A stretch of 24,827 bases of DNA from a virus. A model generated the notes under the pieces. The model saw only the letters and a program-made list of their open reading frames with translations, made no database searches and was not told where the DNA came from. The stretch covers positions 1-24,827 of the IMG/VR virus record IMGVR_UViG_3300050821_005158, one strand, 5' to 3'. The position numbers and the translations under genes are program-made. Below are positions 1 through 7,102 of the stretch, in pieces (position 1 is the stretch's first letter; the number at the start of each line of letters is the position of its first letter).

Positions 1-572
1 CTGCCGGGGAGCTTCTCACCAGTGCCGAGGGTCATCCAATGGCGAGCGATCTTCAACTGTGTCGATGACATGGGGAGGAAACTCATCCTCATCTCTCGAT
101 CCAGATTGAAGCCGAAGAATTGCGCCGTCTCTTGGACTAGGTTCCCATCTTGAGTTATGGGGCGCTTGCGATCATCCATGCCGCACTCTGCGAGGATGTC
201 ATCCGTCTGATGGATCTTAACGATCCCTCGCCCAGCGTCGCGCGGCGCCCACTCGATCCAGACCTTGTTGTAATGGGCCAGTAGAAAGTGGAGCTTGTCG
301 CCGATGATGTCCTTGAGGCCAACGTCCGCAATGTCCCCCTCTTTGGCTCCCTCGATATACTGAGGCTTGTTCCTCTTGAGTTGAGGGCTGAGGGTCTGCA
401 TGATTGCGAGACGGGGAATAAGAACGTCGCGCGCCCCAACGTTCTCAAATCCGACACCAGCACTCCGCTCAAAGTCATCCAGCAGGTCTGCGGAGGGGAG
501 GTTTGAGCGAGCTTCCCGGGGCGGTGCCTTCGGACGCTCGGCAGGCGCGTTGCGCGTTGTGGTCTTGGCCAT
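1..572 (-). CDS. Conserved phage protein, 3' part cut by window edge
   Basis: The 190 visible codons are open from an ATG at 572, which has AGGAGAG five bases upstream. The N-terminal 25 residues are basic, Pro/Ala-rich and probably disordered. A folded part then begins with an acidic stretch (DDFERSAGVGFENV) and the segment IPRLAIMQTLSPQLKR at about residues 55-70. I recognise this arrangement from uncharacterised phage proteins that often sit near replication genes, some labelled possible single-stranded DNA binding, but no catalytic motif is visible and I do not assign a function. The gene lies downstream of the helicase and of a small basic protein on the same strand, which suggests DNA metabolism by context only. 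The C-terminus is outside the window. Confidence 0.85.
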   Translation of the reverse strand, partial: MAKTTTRNAPAERPKAPPREARSNLPSADLLDDFERSAGVGFENVGARDVLIPRLAIMQTLSPQLKRNKPQYIEGAKEGDIADVGLKDIIGDKLHFLLAHYNKVWIEWAPRDAGRGIVKIHQTDDILAECGMDDRKRPITQDGNLVQETAQFFGFNLDREMRMSFLPMSSTQLKIARHWMTLGTGEKLPG

Positions 573-597
573 CTGTACTCTCCTGCGGGACTGGTCG

Positions 598-616
598 CAA
601 CAGGACCATCCTGTTG
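598..616 (-). other. Perfect 8-bp hairpin in leader of the left-edge gene
   Basis: CAACAGGA, loop CCA, TCCTGTTG form a perfect inverted repeat in the 97-base spacer between the stop at 670 and the ATG at 572. No U-tract follows on either strand, so it is not a standard terminator. It lies just upstream of the ribosome binding site, so an RNA-processing or translation-control role is possible. Confidence 0.5.
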
Positions 617-669
617 ACCTCTAGCCCACAAGGAAGTATCCTCCCCTGGCAATGGAAAGAAAAGCCCCA

Positions 670-999
670 CTACTGTTTGCGCCGTGTTACGATATACGCA
701 GCCTTGTTTCCCATCCCATTCGTGACTGGCCTCCCCCTTTTGATTGGCGCATCGCGAACGAAGATGAACGGTCCCGCCATTTGCGTCTTAACAGCTAGGT
801 GTCGGACGTTCGCGATCATCGACTTGTTCCTCCAATAGAAGGCTTCATCTGTTCGGTCTAGATCGGTGACGATAGCCGCTGTGATTTCTTCTACTGGGAT
901 GATGTGCTCTCCCTTCTTCTTCCCGATCATTTTGTCAACCGCACTGAAGATTGCCTCCTCAATGGGCGTGAATCTAATTCCTGTCTCGTTGATAGACAT
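670..999 (-). CDS. Small basic protein, possible winged-helix DNA-binding
   Basis: A 109-residue protein begins at the ATG at 999, preceded by AAGGGAAGGGCT. The longer open frame starting at 1047 would overlap the helicase gene and lacks a ribosome site, so it is rejected. The stretch from about residue 10 to 70 is helical and charged (IEEAIFSAVDKMIGKKKG, then IPVEEITAAIVTDLDR). The C-terminus is basic (RGRPVTNGMGNKAAYIVTRRK). Helices followed by a basic beta-like end are compatible with a winged helix, but this is inference. It starts 13 bases after the helicase stop in the same operon. The family is not recognised. Confidence 0.75.
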   Translation of the reverse strand: MSINETGIRFTPIEEAIFSAVDKMIGKKKGEHIIPVEEITAAIVTDLDRTDEAFYWRNKSMIANVRHLAVKTQMAGPFIFVRDAPIKRGRPVTNGMGNKAAYIVTRRKQ

Positions 1000-1012
1000 A
1001 GCCCTTCCCTTT

Positions 1013-2671
1013 CTATTGTGCAAAGTCAAAGTCCTCATACCCCTCACCGCTGACTACCTTCTTCATCTCCTTGATTGCTAAGTCCTGAATGTTCTTCTTC
1101 CGACGGAGATTGGCGAGGATGCCAGTGTCCTTCGTTTTGTTCGCTATCAGATCAGTAAACTCGGCAGGCCCCAGCTGCCCCATTCGACTGATCCGTCCCT
1201 CCGATTGCCAACGCTCACGTGCCTTGTAAGAGTTTGTGTAGTAGAAGCCATGTCGACATTTACCCTGTAGGTTGAGACCTACTCCCCCTGACCCTGGCGT
1301 CCCATAGAAGAAACGAATGCCTGAGTCTGGATCAAGCCACGCTTGCTTGCGCTTCTCTCTCTCGTCATCGTCAACGCGACCAGAATACTCTACACCCTCA
1401 TTACCGACGATCTCACGGATGCGGTCTAGGTCATAATGGAAGCGCGCCCAGATGAGAGCCTTCTCTGGCTTCTTGGCTTCGATCAATTGCTCAAGGTTCT
1501 CAGCCCTTGGGTTCTCTCCGATGTCGTGCGTCTTGCCATCGTCATCGACGGTGAAGCCAGAGCATATTTGCTGCATGGCCATGAGCTTATTGCCGATCCG
1601 CGAATTGCGCGACCAACTCCGATCCTTTAGATCAATCTCCAATTCCTTCTTGATCTTGTCATAGAGCACGCGTTGCTTCGGACCCAACTCAAACTTCCAG
1701 CGATGATACTCCGGGGGAAGGACACCCATCTCTTCACGGGTCACTGAGAAGATATGAGGTTGGATCGCTCGATGGAACCGCTCTGTGTCGCGATAGCCAA
1801 CGACATCCCGGTTCATAAAGCCACCCATGATACAAAACTCGCGTCTGAAGGTGGTGACGTATTCGATCCCGAGGATGTCTGGGTTCAACCAGCGCAATTC
1901 GCTCCATAGGTCTTGGAGCTTGCTGGGAACGGGGGAGCCAGTCATCTCAACGCGGAAGCGGCAATCGTCTCTAAACTCCATCGCAGCGACCGTCCGTCCG
2001 GCCTTGTAGTTTTTAATCAGGTCCGCTTCGTCGATGCCGCACATCACCTTGCCCTTGTGCTTGTCGATGAAGGCAGTGACGGCGGCAAAGCCCTTCTTGG
2101 TATCAAGCGCATCAATGTGGATCGAAAGGATGTCCAATCTCCCGGGGCGAGGTTCGGCCAACTCTCGCGCAACGCTCTCATTCTTTCGCCAAACGGTCCC
2201 GTACCATTTGACTTTCTTCGACATGTGCTCCGGAATTTGCTCGTGGATCCATTGGTAGTTGACGCCTTTGGGAGAGATGATTACCGCTCCCGTAATGAGC
2301 TTGTTGACGTATCGAAGCCCCATCAGATAGATGAACATGTAGGACTTCCCTGTCCCAACGTCCATGAAGAAAGCAAAGTGTTGCTGCTTTAGAGACTTCT
2401 TGAGACCCTCCCATTGCTTCTTCTTCGGCTTGCGCCTAGGCTCATATGGGACAGTGTAGGCTATGGGAGCTTCCTCCCCCTCAGGTTCTCGGTTGTCGAA
2501 GATTTCAAACCCAAGCCCTTTGAAGAGATTGAGGTTGTGCGTCGTTGCCTCGAATTGAAGACCCTGAGGGGTCCACCGCTTGCGCCCCTCCAATCGGGGG
2601 AGGACATTGATGCTCACCGCGTCCATTGACACTGGGGCAACGGGACGGTCGGTGCTCACTACAATACGCAT
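1013..2671 (-). CDS. SNF2-like superfamily 2 helicase/ATPase
   Basis: A 552-residue DNA-dependent ATPase. Walker A is DVGTGKS at residues 104-110, the Walker B/DEAD box is IDEAD at 213-217, and motif III is TGS at 244-246. Motif V (GVGLNLQ) is at 463-469, and motif VI (GRISRMGQ, with candidate arginine fingers R493 and R496) is at 492-499. This is the motif order of SNF2/RapA-type SF2 enzymes, which phages commonly encode in replication or recombination modules. The first 90 residues are a phage-type N-terminal extension ending in a basic run (RRKPKKKQ). The start at 2671 has GAGGAG at good spacing. Substrate and polarity cannot be read from sequence. No nuclease domain is fused to it. Confidence 0.93.
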   Translation of the reverse strand: MRIVVSTDRPVAPVSMDAVSINVLPRLEGRKRWTPQGLQFEATTHNLNLFKGLGFEIFDNREPEGEEAPIAYTVPYEPRRKPKKKQWEGLKKSLKQQHFAFFMDVGTGKSYMFIYLMGLRYVNKLITGAVIISPKGVNYQWIHEQIPEHMSKKVKWYGTVWRKNESVARELAEPRPGRLDILSIHIDALDTKKGFAAVTAFIDKHKGKVMCGIDEADLIKNYKAGRTVAAMEFRDDCRFRVEMTGSPVPSKLQDLWSELRWLNPDILGIEYVTTFRREFCIMGGFMNRDVVGYRDTERFHRAIQPHIFSVTREEMGVLPPEYHRWKFELGPKQRVLYDKIKKELEIDLKDRSWSRNSRIGNKLMAMQQICSGFTVDDDGKTHDIGENPRAENLEQLIEAKKPEKALIWARFHYDLDRIREIVGNEGVEYSGRVDDDEREKRKQAWLDPDSGIRFFYGTPGSGGVGLNLQGKCRHGFYYTNSYKARERWQSEGRISRMGQLGPAEFTDLIANKTKDTGILANLRRKKNIQDLAIKEMKKVVSGEGYEDFDFAQ

Positions 2672-2694
2672 GATGGACTCCTCAGGGTTACTGT

Positions 2695-2823
2695 TCAGTC
2701 GAATGAGTCTAGGTCTTCATCCAAGTCAGTGGGCTCGGCGAGATAGCAGTGTAGCTGGAAGCCAACCAACCCGGCAGTAAGGACCCACCAAGACAAGATG
2801 TTTAACCAAATGTCTCTAGACAT
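2695..2823 (-). CDS. 42-residue membrane peptide with acidic tail
   Basis: A short frame runs between the DNA-binding protein and the helicase. Its ATG (2823) overlaps the upstream TAA as TAATG, so translation is probably coupled. The product starts MSRDIWLNILSWWVLTAGLV, giving one hydrophobic segment at about residues 5-24. It ends in a strongly acidic tail (DLDEDLDSFD). The stop lies 23 bases before the helicase start, so the frame fills the gap almost exactly. That fit, together with the clear split between membrane segment and acidic end, argues that it is real. The N-in/C-out or reverse orientation is unknown. No family is recognised. Confidence 0.68.
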   Translation of the reverse strand: MSRDIWLNILSWWVLTAGLVGFQLHCYLAEPTDLDEDLDSFD

Positions 2824-3155
2824 TACGCGATCCGCTTCTTGTGAAGAGAAACGACGTTGCCCTTATCCTCAACCCAGACACGACGCATACCCAGCGCGCG
2901 TCCTGCTGCCTCTAGGGTAGCGTTCTGCGGACGCTTCGTCTTGCCCTCAAACCAGGCCTTGACGCAGCTGCCCGACGGTCCGCCTTTCTCGTGGATGTCA
3001 TCGTAGTCCTCATGATTGAGGTTACGTTTTCCGAAGTGGTCTTGGGCCACCGTTCTGAACTCATCGATGGCTGGGTCCTTGTCTCTGAAGAGATAGGACT
3101 GGTACAGTTTAAAGCCACTACGCTTCGGACGCTTTGATGTCTTCTTCTTTGCCAT
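2823..3155 (-). CDS. HTH-containing DNA-binding protein
   Basis: A 110-residue basic protein starting at 3155, one base after the stop of the upstream gene (TAG T ATG), with GGGGAG upstream. The first 15 residues are highly basic (KKKTSKRPKRSG). Residues about 48-92 look like a Cro/CI-type helix-turn-helix: a turn at GGPSGSCVKAWF followed by GKTKRPQNATLEAAGRALGM. This matches a widespread class of small phage DNA-binding proteins whose recognition part reads WxxGKTxRPQNATL. The role could be transcriptional control or replication; the target is not known. It sits in the early operon immediately upstream of the membrane peptide and helicase. Confidence 0.82.
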   Translation of the reverse strand: MAKKKTSKRPKRSGFKLYQSYLFRDKDPAIDEFRTVAQDHFGKRNLNHEDYDDIHEKGGPSGSCVKAWFEGKTKRPQNATLEAAGRALGMRRVWVEDKGNVVSLHKKRIA

Positions 3156-3156
3156 A

Positions 3157-3510
3157 CTACTTACTCCCCATCAAACGATAGACCTTGGCGTGGCCCTTCG
3201 GCTTCTTATGCTTCGTCATCGCCCCTCTCTCAACAGCTTGATTGAGGATGTGACTATACGAGGTTGGAGACATACCCATTGCGACCATAATCTCGCGGGC
3301 AGGGCCAGCGGTAAGCTCTGTGAGCTTACGCTTCTTCATCTCGTTGACTAGCAACTCCGTGCTATCGGAAGCTGAGACCCTCAGCTTGCCGTTCTTTCGT
3401 CCCTCGACATTGGGCACAAACGCGTGCTCGATATTGAGGGCGACCCCGGTGAGACGCTTGAACGCCTCACCAAGGTTCTTGTCGTCCACAAAGAATGATA
3501 CCTTGAACAT
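3157..3510 (-). CDS. Phage protein with probable C-terminal winged helix
   Basis: A 117-residue protein starting at 3510 with AAAGGAACAA before the ATG. Residues 1-50 look like an alpha/beta domain (MFKVSFFVDDKNLGEAFKRL). Residues about 64-115 look like a winged-helix DNA-binding fold: helices AGPAREIMVAMG and SYSHILNQAVERGAMTK, then the basic wing KKPKGHAKVYRLMG. It is packed against the HTH gene with one intervening base. The two adjacent genes may encode cooperating DNA-binding proteins, which is inference. No enzymatic motif is visible and the family name is not known to me. Confidence 0.78.
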   Translation of the reverse strand: MFKVSFFVDDKNLGEAFKRLTGVALNIEHAFVPNVEGRKNGKLRVSASDSTELLVNEMKKRKLTELTAGPAREIMVAMGMSPTSYSHILNQAVERGAMTKHKKPKGHAKVYRLMGSK

Positions 3511-3549
3511 TTGTTCCTTTCTTTTCGCAGCCGGTTGTTTGACTAGTTG

Positions 3550-4632
3550 TTACTTGTCACCTCCCTTCCAATCCTTCCAATTCGGCCCCATCGTCGGAGC
3601 ATGGAAGCGAACCTTGTCCGCCTTGGGATAAGCGTTGCCGAAATGCTCGATGAACTTCTGCTCTTCGATCACCGTCGGAAACTTCTGTCCCTTCGACACG
3701 GGCGAAGGATCGCCTTTGGTGCCGATCAGAACGATGTCTTTGTTCCCCTCGGTGAAAGGATCGACGTGCTTGTTCTTCAAAGTGATCGTAACAAAGCTCT
3801 CAATCGCGTATCCCCCAGCCGTCATGATCTCCACAGCGCGTTGAATATCGTCCGGTCCGCACCTGAACATCCAGACACTGTCCTTCTTCCCGGGAGGGTC
3901 TGCGTCCCTGATCTCTTTGCCGAACGTATGAGCGCTGTAGACTAGATCGCCAAACGTCGCTGGCTTCTCATTCATAGGCTTCGGGGGAGCCTTGGGCTTT
4001 TCTGCATCTGCGCGAGCTTCCTTCAAAGCCTTCTTCTGTTCCTTCGGAGACAACTGAGCGATCTCAGCAGCAGGCTTCGCTCCGATCTCACCGTCAGAGA
4101 CCGCTTGCTTAAGCTCCTCAGTCCCCTTGGCTTCGACAGTACGTGTCCGTTCCAAGGTGGCCCGACCAATGCCGTGCTCCTCAGCAAGCTCAGAAGCAGA
4201 AGCAGTCCCTCCCGGGAGGGACTGATCTTTGGCTGGTATGCCATGCGCAGGATGCTTCTCAAACTTCGCCAAGATCATTCCGATCTGGGCAGGCTCCAGA
4301 TGGCGACGCTTCAGGTTCTTGGAGATTACGAAATGAAGAGCCTGGCTCTTTGTTCCCTTAAACCATTCGACCCCGGAACCATTCACGGGCGGGCGACCGA
4401 GCTCAACAATGGCTTTGTAGCGATGGTATCCCTCCAAGACCGCGCCTTCATAGAGGGTGATGCGATCCTTAAGCCCGTGCTCCTGAATGTCGTCTCTCAA
4501 AGCGTTGTATTGCTCCTCAGACATCGGAGGAATCATCTGTCCATACTCATGCTGAGGAAACTCCATCTCAACTCCCTTGACCGGCTTGCTGGTCTTAGCA
4601 GCAACCTTCGTCACCTTTGCTCGCTTGCTCAT
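3550..4632 (-). CDS. ParB-like N-terminal domain fused to a degenerate MT-A70-like domain
   Basis: A 360-residue protein. The ATG at 4632 is preferred over the in-frame TTG at 4647 because GGAGG lies five bases before the ATG. Residues about 28-85 are a ParB/sulfiredoxin-type domain: MSEEQYNALRDDIQEHG followed by LEGYHRYKA at 66-74. Residues 145-166 form a helix-turn-helix like the ParB spacer. After a Lys/Pro-rich linker (195-225), residues 252-358 follow the C-terminal half of MT-A70 adenine methyltransferases (SVWMFRCGPDD, DIVLIGTKGDP, and an NWKDW ending). The catalytic DPPW tetrad is absent: DPPG at 245-248 is misplaced and lacks the aromatic residue. ParB-methyltransferase fusions are known in phages. 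Here methylation is probably lost, leaving a DNA-binding or decoy function. Confidence 0.85.
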   Translation of the reverse strand: MSKRAKVTKVAAKTSKPVKGVEMEFPQHEYGQMIPPMSEEQYNALRDDIQEHGLKDRITLYEGAVLEGYHRYKAIVELGRPPVNGSGVEWFKGTKSQALHFVISKNLKRRHLEPAQIGMILAKFEKHPAHGIPAKDQSLPGGTASASELAEEHGIGRATLERTRTVEAKGTEELKQAVSDGEIGAKPAAEIAQLSPKEQKKALKEARADAEKPKAPPKPMNEKPATFGDLVYSAHTFGKEIRDADPPGKKDSVWMFRCGPDDIQRAVEIMTAGGYAIESFVTITLKNKHVDPFTEGNKDIVLIGTKGDPSPVSKGQKFPTVIEEQKFIEHFGNAYPKADKVRFHAPTMGPNWKDWKGGDK

Positions 4633-4670
4633 CTTGTCCTCCGTCAATTGAGGGACTATTCCCCCGTCCG

Positions 4671-4699
4671 ATTATCGCCCGGTCCGCCTGAAAAGAAAA
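4671..4699 (-). promoter_or_regulatory. Possible promoter for the ParB-helicase operon
   Basis: On the minus strand, GATAAT (4676-4671) could be a -10 element, with TTTTCT (4699-4694) 17 bases upstream as a poor -35. It lies just past the terminator at 4715-4749 and 39 bases before the ATG at 4632, where a new transcript would be expected. The -35 match is weak. Confidence 0.25.
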
Positions 4700-4714
4700 C
4701 CTTTTTTCCGAACC

Positions 4715-4749
4715 AAAAAAGGGGAAGGCTGTGGATGCCTTCCCCCTTT
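4715..4749 (-). terminator. Intrinsic terminator
   Basis: On the minus strand GGGGAAGGC, a seven-base loop and GCCTTCCCC form a perfect 9-bp stem followed directly by six T. The next bases (4700-4722) form an A/T hairpin of CCTTTTTT and AAAAAAGG. The structure starts ten bases after the stop at 4759 and separates the early small-gene run from the ParB-helicase run. Confidence 0.9.
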
Positions 4750-4758
4750 GACGCGGTT

Positions 4759-5373
4759 CTACTTCACTCCGACTTTGTCGCCGCTCAGGAACCAGCTGAG
4801 GAGCTTTCCATCGCCGCCTTTGGCGATGTAGTCTTCATATTTGATCCCTGTCTTGCCGGCATTGCTGATGATCACGAAGGCATTGTACCGGCTTGAGCCT
4901 TCCCTCCGTCCGCACTCAGCAGGACCGACCTTGGCGACGAACCTCTTGCCTGCGTGCTCGGATGGCCGTCCCCTCTGGCCGCCTCCATTCTCTCCGTTGG
5001 CTTCTGAAGACTTGCCCTTCTTGGTGGGCTTCTCCGCGACTTCTTCAGCTTCCTTGACTTTCTTCGCCATGTCTGGCTCCTTGAGTTGTAGTGCGGGCAA
5101 TCGCTTGATGGCAGCATTCCAGATCGCGATTGCCGCTTCGATCCGAGTGCTGATTTCCTCTGTGGACTGCCACTTGTAGACGGACCGCACGAGGGAATTG
5201 TAAACCTCAAACATGCCTTCGACAGACATGCGGCGAATATCTGAGGCGATACTCTCCGCACTAGGGTAGAGCATGAAGCTGTTTCCAAAGCCACGTGCGT
5301 CTTCCATCGTAGCAAATAGCACTACCTCAGGGGCATTCTTGCCCGTGAGTCGTATGCCTAGGACTTCACTCAT
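4759..5373 (-). CDS. Phage protein with recurring C-terminal SRYN..WF domain
   Basis: A 204-residue protein. Residues 1-100 are a mixed alpha/beta region with no recognised family. Residues 101-142 are a charged Lys/Glu/Gly-rich linker. Residues about 142-204 contain a domain found twice more in this phage, in the plus-strand genes at 7825 and 8138. The shared pattern is R-x3-GS-x-R-[YW], a hydrophobic run, AG-x2-G, E-[DT]-[YF], a Gly/Lys segment and WF, then a beta-like end (KVGVK here). The domain is probably small and possibly nucleic-acid or protein binding, but no function is known to me. The start at 5373 has GGGAGAAAGG upstream. It is the last gene before the terminator. Confidence 0.82.
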   Translation of the reverse strand: MSEVLGIRLTGKNAPEVVLFATMEDARGFGNSFMLYPSAESIASDIRRMSVEGMFEVYNSLVRSVYKWQSTEEISTRIEAAIAIWNAAIKRLPALQLKEPDMAKKVKEAEEVAEKPTKKGKSSEANGENGGGQRGRPSEHAGKRFVAKVGPAECGRREGSSRYNAFVIISNAGKTGIKYEDYIAKGGDGKLLSWFLSGDKVGVK

Positions 5374-5393
5374 TGCCTTTCTCCCTAGTAATG

Positions 5394-5786
5394 TTACCGT
5401 ACCTTCTTTTCATTGATTGCGGAAGCAATGTCACCGTATTTTGTCGATGAGCATTCTCCCAAGAACGCAAGACCGTGTGGCGTCTTAATTTGGATATACG
5501 CTCCCCCTGGCTCGCGCAAGAAGCGACAAGACACTTTGTCCTTGAGGATAGTCCCGAGCGCAATGAGTTGTTTGTCAGGAACCCCTGTCGGTATCGGGGA
5601 GAGGGACAAGCCCACGATACGAACCAGGACTGTTTGGTTAAGACGTATGGTCCGGGCATCAACAGCCCGGGCTGGAAGAGGCAAGGTGTCATCTGGACTC
5701 CCGGCAAACCCCTCGTCGCATTTGACGAGGGAGAGTGCCAGGCCCAGGCATGCACCGATGGCGATGTATCCCAGGGAGCGCCACAT
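5394..5786 (-). CDS. Membrane-anchored protein with degenerate SNase-like fold
   Basis: A 130-residue protein starting at the ATG at 5786, two bases after the upstream stop (TAG CG ATG). A GTG at 5816 would give ten more residues but has no ribosome site. Residues 4-22 are a hydrophobic signal or anchor segment (SLGYIAIGACLGLALSLV). The rest loosely follows a staphylococcal-nuclease OB-fold: VDARTIRLNQTVLVRIVGLS at 42-61, then LKDKVSCRFL and a GLAFLG strand. Where active SNases carry VDGDT and GIDAPE, this has VDART and GLSLSP, so the acidic catalytic and calcium-binding residues are missing. It is probably exported and non-nucleolytic, for example a host-envelope or superinfection factor. 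The SNase relation is tentative. Confidence 0.7.
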   Translation of the reverse strand: MWRSLGYIAIGACLGLALSLVKCDEGFAGSPDDTLPLPARAVDARTIRLNQTVLVRIVGLSLSPIPTGVPDKQLIALGTILKDKVSCRFLREPGGAYIQIKTPHGLAFLGECSSTKYGDIASAINEKKVR

Positions 5787-5788
5787 CG

Positions 5789-6094
5789 CTAGATGAGCGC
5801 CTTTGTCGCGACCCACTTGAGATCGAATACGCTAGGATCAAACTCTTGCCGCCAAGTATGGATACGGACGTACACCTTGCCGGGAGAGTTGATGTAGGTC
5901 GGAGCCTTGCCGCCCTCAACCGCGCAATTCTGATAGTTGCGGTTGCTTACGAAGTCTCCAACACAGACACGTTCCCTTGTCTTCTGATAGATGAGCGTCA
6001 TATGCTCATCATCAACGGTCTGAAAGACCTTCGCCTTGTCGCGTCGCGCGACATCGGTGTTCATGTCTTTCCGGATCGAATACTTACCACGCAT
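5789..6094 (-). CDS. Small phage protein of unknown function
   Basis: A 101-residue protein. The ATG at 6094 overlaps the upstream stop as TGATG, and GAGG sits eight bases upstream. A TTG at 6097 is also possible and would have tighter spacing to the same GAGG. The sequence is soluble-looking and mixed (VFQTVDDEHMTLIYQ, then YINSPGKVYVRIHTWRQ), consistent with a small beta-rich fold. It contains two cysteines but no metal-binding motif. It belongs to a chain of overlapping small genes from 7028 down to 5394. The family is not recognised. Confidence 0.72.
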   Translation of the reverse strand: MRGKYSIRKDMNTDVARRDKAKVFQTVDDEHMTLIYQKTRERVCVGDFVSNRNYQNCAVEGGKAPTYINSPGKVYVRIHTWRQEFDPSVFDLKWVATKALI

Positions 6095-6342
6095 CAATGT
6101 ATCCTCTTTGGGAACTCAACAACAGTTTCTTCTTGTGCCATTTTCTCAAGCTGTTTGTCGACGATGGCCATACCTGCCTCGGCATCAATCATGATATAGC
6201 CGCATCGCTTCGCAAACAGTCTCGCGGTTTCGATGTAGGTCCAGCTACCGGATAGTAGCATAAAGTGTCCGGTCGGAGACTCAACCCACAGTACATAATG
6301 TCCCTTCTCAAAGGGTACGACGAAGGCACAGAACCTGCTCAT
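6094..6342 (-). CDS. Small phage protein of unknown function
   Basis: An 82-residue protein. The ATG at 6342 overlaps the upstream stop as ATGA and is preceded by GGGAGGGG. The open frame extends to 6435, but that start would sit inside the neighbouring gene without a ribosome site. The sequence starts MSRFCAFVVPFEKGHYVLWV, continues with an alternating beta-like region, then a helix (YIETARLFAKRCGY), and ends in an acidic/basic tail. Both ends overlap neighbouring genes, so it is probably co-translated. No function can be assigned. Confidence 0.72.
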   Translation of the reverse strand: MSRFCAFVVPFEKGHYVLWVESPTGHFMLLSGSWTYIETARLFAKRCGYIMIDAEAGMAIVDKQLEKMAQEETVVEFPKRIH

Positions 6343-6539
6343 GTTAGGTCCCCTCCCATTCGTCGGTACAACCTCACCATCGAAGCTGCGAATGTCGGTT
6401 GGTGAAGTCGAACAAGAGTTGCGATCATGATCCAATCTCTCGCCTCCATCTCAATTTTTGAGATGGGTTCGTCTCCCAGGCAGGCAGCCGCGCAAAACGG
6501 TCGCGCGACCACCTTCCCATTTTTCAGAGTTATGATCAT
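6339..6539 (-). CDS. Small phage protein of unknown function
   Basis: A 66-residue protein starting MIITLKNGKVVARPFC. The start at 6539 follows GAGGAG, which lies at the end of the upstream gene. Its stop overlaps the next ATG. The N-terminal part looks like a beta hairpin, followed by a helical, arginine-containing C-terminus. There is no recognised motif. The overlap on the downstream side and the ribosome site on the upstream side are the main evidence that it is coding. Confidence 0.65.
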   Translation of the reverse strand: MIITLKNGKVVARPFCAAACLGDEPISKIEMEARDWIMIATLVRLHQPTFAASMVRLYRRMGGDLT

Positions 6540-6545
6540 ATGGCG

Positions 6546-6728
6546 CTACTCCTCAAACGTCAGAGTTGCGCTCATATGCTGACCTGGATGATCCGGATAC
6601 TTCTCCTTGGAGATGTAGAGAGTGTTGAGGCTCCCTCCCCCTTCCGGTCCGTACACCCAGTAGTTTTTGCTATCACGATTGTACGTGTAGCTGATTACCA
6701 AGTCCGCCTTTGCTTTGTCTTTAGCCAT
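6546..6728 (-). CDS. Small conserved phage protein
   Basis: A 60-residue protein starting at 6728 with GGAAAGGAAAAGTC before the ATG. The body (ISYTYNRDSKNYWVYG, then LNTLYISKEKYP) ends in a beta strand (MSATLTFEE). I recognise a class of short phage proteins with an initial YTY-R-[DE]-[ST]-K strand, an LYI-K segment and a terminal V/T-rich strand, so it is probably conserved. None of that class has a function I know. The gene is in the early operon between the zinc-ribbon gene and the 66-residue gene. Confidence 0.72.
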   Translation of the reverse strand: MAKDKAKADLVISYTYNRDSKNYWVYGPEGGGSLNTLYISKEKYPDHPGQHMSATLTFEE

Positions 6729-6746
6729 GACTTTTCCTTTCCGTTT

Positions 6747-7028
6747 CTAACCTGCCGTCTTCATCCAGAGGTTCGCGAGGGCACAGCCATCGCTACACTC
6801 TTTCTTTAGATCAAGCTTACAGTAGAGAGGGGACTCACATCCCTTCTGCTTCTTGTACTCCTGACCTAATCCCGTACCCAGCCCGCGTCCAACGGACGCG
6901 AAGCAACGCAGGCACATATTCGACCAAGGTCCCATTCGCGTTACGCCATCGACGAACGTATCCATTCGATCACTGGCGCAGACATCGCAGTGTTGTGGAG
7001 CGAACCCCACCCAATACTTAGCAGCCAT
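6747..7028 (-). CDS. Double zinc-ribbon phage protein
   Basis: A 93-residue protein starting at the ATG at 7028, with GAAAAGGAAAGCCA upstream. A TTG at 7088 would add 20 residues and has a possible GGGAG, but the internal ATG matches the leader style of the next gene. C14-x2-C17 and C39-x2-C42 form a classic zinc ribbon. A second set, C64, C70, C78 and C82, could bind another metal ion. Between them lies GPWSNMCLRCF and then GRGLGTGLGQEY, a combination I recognise from conserved phage zinc-ribbon proteins of unknown role. It is the first gene of the leftward run, so it is likely expressed early. Confidence 0.82.
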   Translation of the reverse strand: MAAKYWVGFAPQHCDVCASDRMDTFVDGVTRMGPWSNMCLRCFASVGRGLGTGLGQEYKKQKGCESPLYCKLDLKKECSDGCALANLWMKTAG

Positions 7029-7102
7029 TGGCTTTCCTTTTCGTTTCTGAACGATACATAGAGCAAGCCGGTAGAGAAACTCAACCAATACTCTCCCGGT
7101 CG

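Noticed and set aside
155-670. 171-codon minus-strand frame at the left end
   Set aside because: It is in another frame from the clear ATG at 572 with AGGAGAG; Arg/Ser-rich shadow.
4285-4300. Possible active methyltransferase motif (DPP) in the ParB fusion
   Set aside because: The only DPP is DPPG at residues 245-248, encoded near 3890-3900, and not in the place of the catalytic DPPW; no active site was found.
4105-4896. 263-codon plus-strand frame
   Set aside because: Antisense to the ParB-like gene and crosses the intrinsic terminator at 4715-4749.
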